A DNA stretch of 64,000 nt from Microbacter margulisiae. Lineage in GTDB: Bacteria > Bacteroidota > Bacteroidia > Bacteroidales > Paludibacteraceae. Position numbers and translations under genes: made by a program. The notes beneath the pieces are model-generated. The model saw only the letters and a list, made by a program, of their open reading frames with translations. It was not told the origin of the DNA and ran no database searches. The stretch lies in the NCBI RefSeq assembly GCF_014192515.1, contig NZ_JACHYB010000001.1, positions 1,984,001 to 2,048,000 on the forward strand, given 5' to 3'. Shown one piece after another: positions 25,580 to 35,300 of the stretch (within the stretch, counting starts at the first letter, position 1; each line of letters opens with the position of its first letter).

Positions 25580-26773
25580 ATGCGTAATGTTTTAATATCC
25601 TTTTTCTTGCTGTTGCTTGCTTCGCAGGCAACAGCCATTACTTTATCAGATTCTGCCCGTATTAGCCTCCTTACATGTGGTCCGGGAGAAGAATTATATT
25701 CCAAATTTGGTCATTCTGCTATTCGAATTTATGATCCTGTCAATCATATTGATGTAAGCTTTAACTACGGTTATTTTGATTATAACACTCCCGGATTTTA
25801 TTATAAATTCGTCCGTGGAGAAACTGACTATCAGATTGGCGCTGTTGATACTCCCGATTTTATGCTGGAATACCGGATGTTGCATATCAACATGTGGGAA
25901 CAGGTGTTAAATCTAAAGCAAACTGAGAAACAGGCTCTTTTCGATGCATTACTGGTCAATTATGAACCACAAAATCGCTATTACCGCTACAATTTTGCTT
26001 TCGACAATTGTGCCACCCGCCCCCGGGATATGATTGCCAGGTCGATTGATGGACAGTTAATTTTTGCTCCTTCCATAGACAAAGATCATGAAACATTCCA
26101 GCAAATGATTGATCAATACACTGCAGATGAGCCTGCTATTTCGTTCGGAATTCATTTGCTATTCGGAGCTCAGGCAGATCAGGTGGCGACCCTTCAACAA
26201 AGCTTTTTTCTGCCTGAACGATTAATGCAAGCCTATGCCACCGCAATGATTAAAAGGGACAGTATAGAAGTTCCATTGGTAATTGCAACTTCGCAACCCG
26301 TGAAAATTGTCGGACATCAACATAATCCACCCTTCGACTATATTCCCTGGATCTTTGGAATATTACTGCTTTTTGCTTTGTATCTTTCATCGATCGATAA
26401 ACGCAGACAACGAATCTCATTTTGGTTTGATGCTATTTTGTTCGGTTTAACGGGAATAGTAGGCATCGTCCTGTTTTATATGAATTTCTTTTCCCTACAT
26501 CCATTTGTCTCACATAACTGGAACCTCGTGTGGGCAAATCCACTTGATCTGATGTTTGTATTATTCCTGCCTTTCAAATCATTGCGAAGATTCGCTTTCT
26601 ATTTACAATATCTATTTTTGGCGTGTGTAATTTTTATCTTTGGGGGACTGTTTTATTTACCACAAACGTTTCTGTTCAGTCAAATCCTATGGATTGGAAC
26701 ATTAGGACTTCGATCTGCAATGTACTTACGTTTGCGAAAAGAATATATCAGGCCAAAAATCAAATCCGCTTAA
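25580..26773 (+). CDS. DUF4105 membrane protein
   Basis: 397 residues. It has a signal peptide (MRNVLISFFLLLLASQATA), a DUF4105 domain in the N-terminal half (LLTCGPGEELYSKFGHSAIRIYDP, then NFAFDNCATRPRDMI) and about five membrane segments in the C-terminal 150 residues. The conserved His (FGHSAIR) and Cys (NCATRP) hint at a papain/NlpC-like active site, but no activity is established for the family. It sits between the alcohol dehydrogenase and the phosphatase-like gene, all on the plus strand with short gaps. Confidence 0.78.
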   Translation: MRNVLISFFLLLLASQATAITLSDSARISLLTCGPGEELYSKFGHSAIRIYDPVNHIDVSFNYGYFDYNTPGFYYKFVRGETDYQIGAVDTPDFMLEYRMLHINMWEQVLNLKQTEKQALFDALLVNYEPQNRYYRYNFAFDNCATRPRDMIARSIDGQLIFAPSIDKDHETFQQMIDQYTADEPAISFGIHLLFGAQADQVATLQQSFFLPERLMQAYATAMIKRDSIEVPLVIATSQPVKIVGHQHNPPFDYIPWIFGILLLFALYLSSIDKRRQRISFWFDAILFGLTGIVGIVLFYMNFFSLHPFVSHNWNLVWANPLDLMFVLFLPFKSLRRFAFYLQYLFLACVIFIFGGLFYLPQTFLFSQILWIGTLGLRSAMYLRLRKEYIRPKIKSA

Positions 26774-26812
26774 TTTCGCGTTTTACTGTTGTATTTCAAT
26801 TCAAACCATCAA

Positions 26813-28441
26813 ATGACTAAGCTTTTTCTGCCTTTCGTAATTTTGTTGCAACTTATCGCTTTCCCCTTAACAGCCGCTAATCAACCCGATAAGCCCCGTC
26901 TAGTTGTCTTCATTGTGATAGACGGTCTCCAGTCAGAACACGTCATGACCATCTGGAACGACCTGAATAAAGGAGGATTCAAACGGTTGTATACACAAGG
27001 AGCTGTTTGCAATCATGCTTATTATCCGATTTTATCTACCGGAATGGCAGCCGATTATGCCTCTTTGGTAACAGGATCAACACCTTTTTATCACGGCATC
27101 GTAGGAAATACCTTTTATAACAAAGCGACCAACGACACCCAACCCTGCCTGGAAGACAACAATTATAATGGCATCGGAACAAGTGACGCACTCTCGCTAC
27201 AGCCGCTACTAGCATCAACATGTACTGATGAATTGAAGATGAATACCGGAGGAAAATCAAAAGTATTTGCCATTGGAATTCACTCGGCAGAGACCATGAT
27301 GCTCGCCGGTCATGCCGGTGATGGCGCTGTCTGGATTAATAATACAACACCAAATTTAGCTACCAGCAATTATTTTGTTGCAGGATTGCCCCATTGGGCT
27401 GATCAGGCTAATATGGATCACTGGGTTGAAGACGGAATTAAAACAGAATGGCAACCGTTATACAACATCTCTACCTATTTTTTCCCAGCTAAACATCCGA
27501 ATTCAACTCATGGATTTGATTATACGAATAACAGTTCCTCCATGACTGAAAATATTGCTAACTATAAAGAATCTCCCTTTGTAAATACGTTAGTTACTAA
27601 TTTAGCACTTAAAGCGATGACAGAAGAACATCTGGGACAAGACGACTATCCTGATTTTTTGGGGCTTGAATATACCGTACAAGTGGCAGGAGACCCCTCT
27701 CATGAACTGGCTTCAGCGGAAAAAGAGGATATGTACCTCCGCTTAGACAATAATCTGGCTGATTTAATTAATCAAATAGACAGTTATGTAGGAGTAAATC
27801 ATACTGTAATCATATTGACCGGAACTCAGGGCGAACCGCATCAACAACAAACGCTACAAAATTACAACATCCCATCAGGACAGTTTGTCCCAGTAAGATC
27901 TATGGCACTTCTTAATCTTTATCTGATGGCTATCTATGGACAGCACCAGTGGGTGTTAGGTTGTCATGACAAAAACATATATCTCGATCATGCCGCTATT
28001 GAACAAAAAAGAATTTCATTGAACGAGATAGAACAACGTTGTGCCAATTTCATGCTCGACTTACAAGGCATACAAACGGCACTGACAGCGACACAAATTA
28101 TGGCTGCCAATAGTAACGGAAACGACGAAGCGTCCCGCATGAAAAATTCTTTCAATAAACATCGTTCCGGAGATGTTGTATTCACACTCATGCCAGGATG
28201 GGTCGAAGCTGACAATCAGGGACATATTCTACCCATTGACAATGATAAATCATCCTATACGCCCTTGTTATTTTTTGGAGATGGCATATTGCCTCAAACT
28301 ATAAATAGTCAATCAATTACTGATTTGGCACCAACCCTTAGCTGGCTCTTGCAGACTCAAGCACCGAATGCCAACATCGGTCTTCCCATTATGCTAAAAC
28401 GCAAAGATGAACCTTCTGAAAGCTGGAACCATAGTAAATAG
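26813..28441 (+). CDS. Alkaline-phosphatase-fold protein with degenerate metal site (PafA-like)
   Basis: 542 residues from the ATG at 26813, which begins the signal peptide MTKLFLPFVILLQLIAFPLTA; an in-frame ATG at 26789 would put extra polar residues ahead of it. Family features are VVFIVIDGLQSEHV with the first metal Asp, a possible nucleophile Thr in PILSTGMAADYASLVTGSTP, and the ending YTPLLFFGDGI. However, places that carry metal ligands in PafA differ: the DYIGH region reads LEYTVQVAGD, the ADHG motif reads TGTQGE, and the DTHVPL region reads KSSYTPL. It is therefore likely not an active phosphatase. Exported, probably periplasmic. Confidence 0.75.
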   Translation: MTKLFLPFVILLQLIAFPLTAANQPDKPRLVVFIVIDGLQSEHVMTIWNDLNKGGFKRLYTQGAVCNHAYYPILSTGMAADYASLVTGSTPFYHGIVGNTFYNKATNDTQPCLEDNNYNGIGTSDALSLQPLLASTCTDELKMNTGGKSKVFAIGIHSAETMMLAGHAGDGAVWINNTTPNLATSNYFVAGLPHWADQANMDHWVEDGIKTEWQPLYNISTYFFPAKHPNSTHGFDYTNNSSSMTENIANYKESPFVNTLVTNLALKAMTEEHLGQDDYPDFLGLEYTVQVAGDPSHELASAEKEDMYLRLDNNLADLINQIDSYVGVNHTVIILTGTQGEPHQQQTLQNYNIPSGQFVPVRSMALLNLYLMAIYGQHQWVLGCHDKNIYLDHAAIEQKRISLNEIEQRCANFMLDLQGIQTALTATQIMAANSNGNDEASRMKNSFNKHRSGDVVFTLMPGWVEADNQGHILPIDNDKSSYTPLLFFGDGILPQTINSQSITDLAPTLSWLLQTQAPNANIGLPIMLKRKDEPSESWNHSK

Positions 28442-28563
28442 TTCTAACATAGAAAATAGTCCAAAGGGTGATTTTCCCAGCTCAAAAGCTTGTGTGGTAA
28501 AATAAATTTTTTTATCTACCTTTGTATTGATTTTTTTGACTAACATCACGCTAAATTAAACAC

Positions 28564-29379
28564 ATGAGGGAAGCTATCAAGGTATTGTTTATTACACAGG
28601 AGATTACACCTTTTCTTCCTGAATCGGAAATTGCCACACTTTGTCGTTATTTACCACAAGCAGTACAAGATCGAGGAAACGAAATTCGAGCTTTCATGCC
28701 AAAATTCGTAACAATTAACGAAAGAAGGAACCAATTACATGAAGTACAACGGCTTTCCGGGATGAACATTATTATTGACGACACTGACCATCCGTTAATT
28801 ATCAAAGTAGCCTCTTTGCAAGCTGCGCGTATGCAAGTTTATTTTATTGACAATGAAGATTATTTCCACCGTCGGAATATTTTGGCGGATGAAAATGGCA
28901 TCGAATATAAAGACAATGGCGAGCGCACTATTTTTTTCGCCAGAGGAGTATTGGAAACTATAAAAAAATTACGCTGGACACCTGATGTTATTCACTGCCA
29001 CGGCTGGATGACTGCACTCGTCCCACTATATATCAAACATGCTTATTCGGACGATCCATGTTTTCGCAATGCAAAGATGGTTTATTCCATATATAACGAT
29101 GAATTCAACACTCCATTTCAGAAAAACTATGGAGAAATACTACGTATTGATGGAGTAAAAGAAGAGTATTTGAGCGCAATTAAAAATAATCCTATAGATT
29201 TCAACGCTGTTACTAAACTGGCTATTGACTTTTCAGATGCTGTTATTCAGGGAAGTCAAACCATACAAGAAAATTTAGTCAACTATATTACCTTAAAAAC
29301 AAATCGTCCTTTTTTACCATACCAAGCACCTGATAACTATACAGACGCTTACATCGAGCTCTATAAGTCAATTTTATAA
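28564..29379 (+). CDS. Glycogen/starch synthase, GT5 N-terminal domain only
   Basis: 271 residues, against about 480 for a complete GT5 glycogen synthase. The sequence covers the N-terminal Rossmann domain: VLFITQEITPFLPESEIATL (in place of the usual KVGGL, so the ADP-glucose Lys motif is altered), NEIRAFMPKFVTIN, VYFIDNEDYFHRR, PDVIHCHGWMTALVPLYIK and the stretch before the domain linker. The C-terminal GT-B domain is missing. Such short forms occur in Bacteroidales next to DUF4270, as here. A -7 box TACCTTTG lies at 28517-28524. Whether it synthesises glycogen is doubtful without the second domain. Confidence 0.78.
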   Translation: MREAIKVLFITQEITPFLPESEIATLCRYLPQAVQDRGNEIRAFMPKFVTINERRNQLHEVQRLSGMNIIIDDTDHPLIIKVASLQAARMQVYFIDNEDYFHRRNILADENGIEYKDNGERTIFFARGVLETIKKLRWTPDVIHCHGWMTALVPLYIKHAYSDDPCFRNAKMVYSIYNDEFNTPFQKNYGEILRIDGVKEEYLSAIKNNPIDFNAVTKLAIDFSDAVIQGSQTIQENLVNYITLKTNRPFLPYQAPDNYTDAYIELYKSIL

Positions 29380-29520
29380 TGCAGTTCCAGATAATTCACA
29401 AGGATCTAAATCACAATCAAAACCATAGCATATTTCAGGAGTATAACAATAGACCTCCAAAACATATGCACGTTACAAGCGAGTTTTAAACTTAAAAATA
29501 CATTTGCCATGATATAAGCT

Positions 29521-29551
29521 TATTCTATCTCCAAATAAATAAGATAGAATA
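29521..29551. other. Hairpin between the glycogen-synthase-like gene and the DUF4270 gene
   Basis: TATTCTATCT (29521-29530) and AGATAGAATA (29542-29551) are a perfect 10-bp inverted repeat with an 11-nt loop, 42 bp before the DUF4270 start. No T-run follows. It might be an attenuator or binding site. Confidence 0.4.
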
Positions 29552-29592
29552 CATATTAGAATCAGGCTATTAAACAAATAAATTACTTTCAG

Positions 29593-30912
29593 ATGAAATA
29601 TTTTCTTTCTGTTATAGCAATTGTTGCCATGGTGATTGTATCATCATGTACTGATTCATCAAGTGATTTAGGTCTATCCATACGTCCCTCAGGAGATTTA
29701 ATTGCTGTGGGAACAGATACCTTTGGTATTAGCACTTCCAATTACATCGTTCCCAATATGGTTTCCCCAAACGATACTTTCTTATTAGGCAACTACTATG
29801 ACCCTAAGTATGGAACAACTAAAGGTGAAATACTGGCTCAATTCACCTGTCCGATTGGATTTCAATTTCCAGCAGGAGCACATCCGGATTCGTTGTCATT
29901 ATACATCCTATTCAATAATTGGTTTGGAGCTTCACAGTCTCCTTTGCGAATTAGTGCATACGAAATGGATGGTACTCCTTTGAGTTATAATACAACGTAT
30001 TATACAGATCTAAACATTGCAGACTACTGTAGCAAGAATATTCTTTTAGGGAATCGTATCATGGCTGCAATTCCCGATACAGTTGCTGATTCTGCTACAT
30101 ACCAACCCCATCTTACATACAAATTCTCCCAAGCAGAAGTGCAGAAATTTTATAATGCAGCAAGCAATGGTGCGTTTGATAGTCAAAGCACTTTCACCAA
30201 TTATTTTAAAGGCATTTATCTGACATCTGATTATGGGAATGGAGCGGTTTGGTATGTAAATCGCTTATACATGGAACTTTATTTCCATTATAATGCTTTT
30301 ATAAACAACAAAGACACAACGTTAACCTCAGGATTAGTATTTCCAGCCAGCAAAGACGTTCGACAGATAAATCGAATCACACACCCCGATATCTCACAAA
30401 TACCAGCTGTGCCGGATAGTGTTACTTATATCTGTGCACCGGCAGGAATCTATACCCAAGTGAATATTCCCGTCGCACGCATTGTCAATCGGATTAAAGC
30501 TCGTTGGAGTGGCAAAGTCAATAGCATTAACCATGCTGAACTACGGATGGAAGTTACTGAACGGGACACAGTTGATGCATACGTAATGCACATTCCAAGC
30601 TATTTAGTATTGGTTCCAAAGACAAAAATCAACTCCTTCCGGGTTGGAGATACCACGTTGATTACGGCTGCATATAACTCAACCGATCATTATTATAGTT
30701 TTGATCTGTCAAGTTATCTGACCCGAGAACTCCGCAGCTCGAACCCACCTGCTACTGACCAATTGTTAGTTATTCCCGTAAGTATAACTTCAAGATCGGC
30801 GGCAGGTTATATTGCAGGTTTAGCCCCAAAAGTAAATTTAAATGCAGTAGTCTTACGCACTAGCAAGAGCGTTTCTCCTTTACGCTTAGAAGTTGTTTAT
30901 AATGGATTTTAG
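29593..30912 (+). CDS. DUF4270 lipoprotein
   Basis: 439 residues. The signal peptide ends in the lipobox IVSSC (Cys19). The body matches DUF4270: SSSDLGLSIRPSGDLIAVGTDTF at the start, LLGNYYDPKYGTTKGEILAQF, ADSATYQPHLTYKFS and the closing SPLRLEVVYNGF. DUF4270 proteins are Bacteroidetes surface or periplasmic lipoproteins of unknown role, found repeatedly downstream of a short GT5 glycogen synthase as here. The plus-strand order and the 213-bp gap with a hairpin suggest partly independent expression. Confidence 0.82.
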   Translation: MKYFLSVIAIVAMVIVSSCTDSSSDLGLSIRPSGDLIAVGTDTFGISTSNYIVPNMVSPNDTFLLGNYYDPKYGTTKGEILAQFTCPIGFQFPAGAHPDSLSLYILFNNWFGASQSPLRISAYEMDGTPLSYNTTYYTDLNIADYCSKNILLGNRIMAAIPDTVADSATYQPHLTYKFSQAEVQKFYNAASNGAFDSQSTFTNYFKGIYLTSDYGNGAVWYVNRLYMELYFHYNAFINNKDTTLTSGLVFPASKDVRQINRITHPDISQIPAVPDSVTYICAPAGIYTQVNIPVARIVNRIKARWSGKVNSINHAELRMEVTERDTVDAYVMHIPSYLVLVPKTKINSFRVGDTTLITAAYNSTDHYYSFDLSSYLTRELRSSNPPATDQLLVIPVSITSRSAAGYIAGLAPKVNLNAVVLRTSKSVSPLRLEVVYNGF

Positions 30913-31072
30913 TCTTTAACAGACACGCATAAGATAAAACTATTGAACGTGGCTGTTTTTTTACATTCGGGGAAATAACCGTCTAGCATTATTTTGTTCC
31001 CATTTGCCTCATTGATTAAGGTTTTATCTGCAGGACAAAAGAGTAAAAAATAATTATAATTGCAATGTCGAG

Positions 31073-31103
31073 TTGTCAATTTGTCAAAATAGACTTATCT
31101 TTG
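31073..31103 (+). promoter_or_regulatory. Promoter of the AAA ATPase gene
   Basis: TTG (31073-31075), 20 bp, TATCTTTG (31096-31103): full Bacteroidetes-type promoter ending 16 bp before the GTG start at 31120, predicting a very short leader. Confidence 0.75.
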
Positions 31104-31119
31104 CCCCAAAATAATTGAG

Positions 31120-32301
31120 GTGGAAGCATTTTTTAGAACACACAAATATTTAGTAGAACACGTCAAGTCTCCAGTTCAAAGATTATTAATGAACGAGATT
31201 GACTGGAATTATCGTTTAATTGGCATCAAAGGATGTCGCGGAGTCGGCAAAACAACATTTTTACTCGAATACGCAAAACAACACTTTGGCCCCGATGATC
31301 GCTCTTGCCTTTATATCAATCTGAATAACTTTTACTTCACAACTCATTCGTTAGCTGATTTTGCAGATGAATTTGCAAAAATCGGAGGACGAACCTTACT
31401 TATCGATCAGGTATTTAAACTACCCAACTGGGCAGCTGCATTGCGGGAATGCTACGATCGTGTTCCTGATTTAAATATTATATTTTCAGGCTCTTCCGTT
31501 ATGCGGTTGAAAGATGAAAATTCTCCTATTCGTGATATCGTTCAGCCATATAATTTACGAGGATTTTCATTTCGTGAATTTTTAAACCTGATGACAGAAA
31601 AGCAATTTCAGGCGTATTCGTTAAATGACATTCTCAACAATCATCGCCAGATTGCAACTGAAATTACTTCGAAAGTGAAGCCATTAGCCTATTTCCAAAA
31701 CTATTTACATCATGGATTTGCTCCTTATTTTCTCGAGAAACGTAATTTTTCGGAAAATCTATTGAAAACCATGAATATGATGCTGGAAGTAGATGTCCTA
31801 TTTATCAAACAAATAGAGCTTAAATATTTACCTAAAATCCGGAAACTCCTTTATTTAGTAGCTCAAGACTCTCCAACGGTATTAAATGTTAGTCAGCTTA
31901 GTAGCGAAATCAATATATCACGAGCTACTATAATGCACTATATAAAATACTTAAGTGAGGCAAGGCTTTTAAATCTGCTTTATAACGAAGGAGAATCTTT
32001 TCCCAAAAAACCAGCTATGGTATATATGCAAAACACAAATCTAATGCATGCCATTAGCCCGGGAAATGTCAATGTTCAGGCACAAAGAGAAACATTTTTC
32101 TATAATTCTCTTTATAAAGACCATCAAGTATACAAAGGAAAAAAAGAAGCTCAATTTTTAATCGATGGAAAAATGCCTTTTGTAATTAATGATACAACAT
32201 ATAGACAAAAGATAAAGCCTGAAAATTACTATGCAACCGATAAAATCGAAGTGGGACAAAGTAATGTTATTCCATTATGGTTGTTTGGCTTTTTATACTA
32301 A
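31120..32301 (+). CDS. AAA ATPase of the DUF4143-linked type, unusual Walker B
   Basis: 393 residues from a GTG start. Walker A is GCRGVGKTTFLLEY (about residues 38-51). The Walker B strand reads TLLIDQVFKLPNWAAALREC, where most relatives have a D-E pair followed by HxYxNW, so the catalytic Glu is a Gln here. Sensor 1 is NIIFSGSSVMRL, followed by YNLRGFSFREFL. The C-terminal part has a winged-helix-like segment (NVSQLSSEINISRATIMHYIKYLSEARLL) and a PD-(D/E)XK-like remnant. The cellular role of these abundant ATPases is poorly defined. The gene stands alone. Confidence 0.78.
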   Translation: MEAFFRTHKYLVEHVKSPVQRLLMNEIDWNYRLIGIKGCRGVGKTTFLLEYAKQHFGPDDRSCLYINLNNFYFTTHSLADFADEFAKIGGRTLLIDQVFKLPNWAAALRECYDRVPDLNIIFSGSSVMRLKDENSPIRDIVQPYNLRGFSFREFLNLMTEKQFQAYSLNDILNNHRQIATEITSKVKPLAYFQNYLHHGFAPYFLEKRNFSENLLKTMNMMLEVDVLFIKQIELKYLPKIRKLLYLVAQDSPTVLNVSQLSSEINISRATIMHYIKYLSEARLLNLLYNEGESFPKKPAMVYMQNTNLMHAISPGNVNVQAQRETFFYNSLYKDHQVYKGKKEAQFLIDGKMPFVINDTTYRQKIKPENYYATDKIEVGQSNVIPLWLFGFLY

Positions 32302-32376
32302 ACCAAGAGAGAAAAAATACAGTGACTAACGCAAAAGAAAAACAAGGAAAAGTAATTATCAATAAATCTTACAATT

Positions 32377-35300
32377 ATGGCAAAAGAAAAAAAATTTTTG
32401 ACCTGTGATGGGAATCAAGCTGCTGCACATATTGCATATATGTTTAGCGAAGTGGCTGCCATTTATCCTATTACACCATCTTCAACTATGGCTGAATATG
32501 TAGATGAATGGGCCGCTAATGGAAGAAAAAATATTTTCAACGAAACTGTCTTAGTCCAAGAAATGCAATCGGAAGCAGGAGCGGCCGGTGCGGTACATGG
32601 ATCATTACAAGCCGGAGCGTTGACAACAACCTTCACAGCTTCGCAAGGTCTTTTGCTGATGATCCCAAATATGTATAAGATTGCAGGCGAGTTATTACCA
32701 AGCGTATTCCACGTCTCTGCACGTGCGATAGCCGCTCATGCCCTATCTATTTTCGGAGATCATCAGGACGTTATGGCTGTTCGTCAAACAGGATTTGCCA
32801 TGTTGGCAACAGGATCAGTACAAGAAGTAATGGATTTGGCAGGTGTTACCCATTTAGCTACCATAAAATCAAGAGTACCTTTTGTTCATTTTTTTGACGG
32901 CTTCCGTACATCTCACGAAATTCAAAAAATTGAAGCTTTATCAAACGAAGATCTTGCTCAATTTATTGATCAGGATGCTTTAAGTGCTTTCCGCAAGCGT
33001 GCATTGAATCCAGAAAATCCTGTAACACGAGGCACAGCTCAAAACGGCGATATTTACTTTCAGGCAAGAGAAGCATGCAATCCTTTCTATGAAGCAGTTC
33101 CTGGTATTGTGGATGAGTACATGGAAAAACTAGCAAGCGTAACCGGACGCCGTTATCATTTATTTGATTATTATGGCGCAGCAGATGCTGATCGTGTAAT
33201 CATCGCAATGGGTTCTGTAACCGAAGCAATCCGTGAAACTATTGACTATCTGACAGCACAAGGAGAAAAAGTTGGGTTAGTAGCTGTTCACTTATTCCGT
33301 CCGTTCTCCACCAAACATTTATTAGCTGCAATTCCTTCTACAGCTAAAAACATTGCAGTACTCGATCGCACAAAAGAACCAGGCTCAGTTGGCGAACCTC
33401 TTTACTTAGATGTAAAGGACGCATTCTACGGTACACCTAACGCTCCTGTTATTGTAGGAGGTCGCTATGGCTTATCTTCCAAAGATACAACTCCTGCACA
33501 GATTTTAGCTGTTTATGAAAATTTAAGCAGACAAGAACCCAAGGATGGTTTTACCATTGGTATTGTGGATGATGTAACGTTTACGTCGCTACCTAAAAAG
33601 GAAGAAATTGTATTTGAAAATGGTCCTTTCGAAGCAAAATTTTATGGACTGGGTGCTGACGGAACAGTTGGTGCAAATAAAAACTCAATTAAAATTATTG
33701 GCGAGAGCACAAACAAATATTGCCAAGCTTACTTTGAATACGATTCAAAAAAATCTGGAGGATTCACTTGTTCTCATTTACGATTTGGGGACAATCCTAT
33801 TCGCTCTACCTACATGGTAAACACACCGGATTTCGTAGCTTGCCATGTTTCAGCTTACCTGCGTTTATACGATGTTTTACGTGGATTGAAAAAAGGAGGA
33901 ACTTTCTTGCTTAATTCAATCTGGAATGCAGAAGAAACAAAAAAACATCTCCCAGATAGTGTAAAAGCCTATCTGGCAAAAAATAATATTACATTCTATA
34001 TCATTGATGCTACTAAGATTGCTCAGGAGATTGGGTTAGGTAACCGTACCAATACGATTTTACAATCTGCATTTTTCAAAATTACTGGCGTTATTCCTTA
34101 TGACATGGCAGTCGAACAAATGAAGAAATTCATTGTAAAAACCTATGGCAAAAAAGGAGAAAAAGTAATCAATATGAACTATGCCGCAGTAGATCGTGGA
34201 AGTGAAGTTACCAAAATTGAAGTTCCTACAGAATGGGCTGCACTCGAAGGAACATTCACATTGCCAACACTCGATGCTCCTGCTTTCATCAACAATATTG
34301 TTCGTCCAATCAACGCCCAAATAGGGAACGATCTTCCTGTTTCTGCTTTCGTCGGTCGTGAAGATGGGACGTGGGATATGGGAACTTCCGCATACGAAAA
34401 ACGTGGCGTTGCAACACATGTACCAATCTGGAAATCTGAAAATTGCATTCAATGTAATCAATGTGCGTATGTTTGTCCTCACGCTGTAATTCGTCCATTT
34501 GTTTTGGATACCGAAGAGCAGGCAAAAGCACCTCAATTTGCTACGCTAAAAGCAAACGGAAAGCAATTCGAAAATATGCAGTTCCGTATTCAAGTTGACG
34601 TACTTGACTGTACTGGCTGTGGAAACTGTGCTGATGTTTGTCCTGGAAACAAAAACGGTAAAGCCCTCGAAATGGTTCCATTGGAAGGCCAATTACACGA
34701 ACAAGCTAACTGGACATTCTTACGCAATGAAGTAAAATCCAAAGCATCTCTTGTTGACATTAAGATGAATGTCAAAAACTCACAATTTGCGACTCCTCTC
34801 TTTGAATTCTCAGGAGCATGTGCTGGTTGTGGAGAAACCCCTTATGTAAAATTAGTTTCTCAACTCTTTGGATCACGGCAGATGATTGCAAACGCAACTG
34901 GCTGTTCATCCATTTATTCAGGATCAGCTCCATCAACGCCTTACACAACTGATGAAAATGGACACGGACCCGTTTGGGCCAACTCATTGTTTGAAGACAA
35001 CGCAGAATATGGAATGGGAATGGCAATCGCAACACGCAAAATCCGTGAACGCTTAATTGAATTAATGAAAGAAGTGCCTTCCTGCACAAATTGCTCAGAA
35101 GAATTTAAAGCCTTGAGTCAGGAATGGCTGGCAAAATATAATGACGCTGATGCAACAATATTATTAACAGCAAAAATATTACCCTTACTCGAACAATGTG
35201 ATTGCGAAATCTGCAAAACCATTCTTACATTAAAACAATATCTGATCAAAAAATCACAATGGATTATTGGTGGTGACGGATGGGCATATGACATCGGGTA

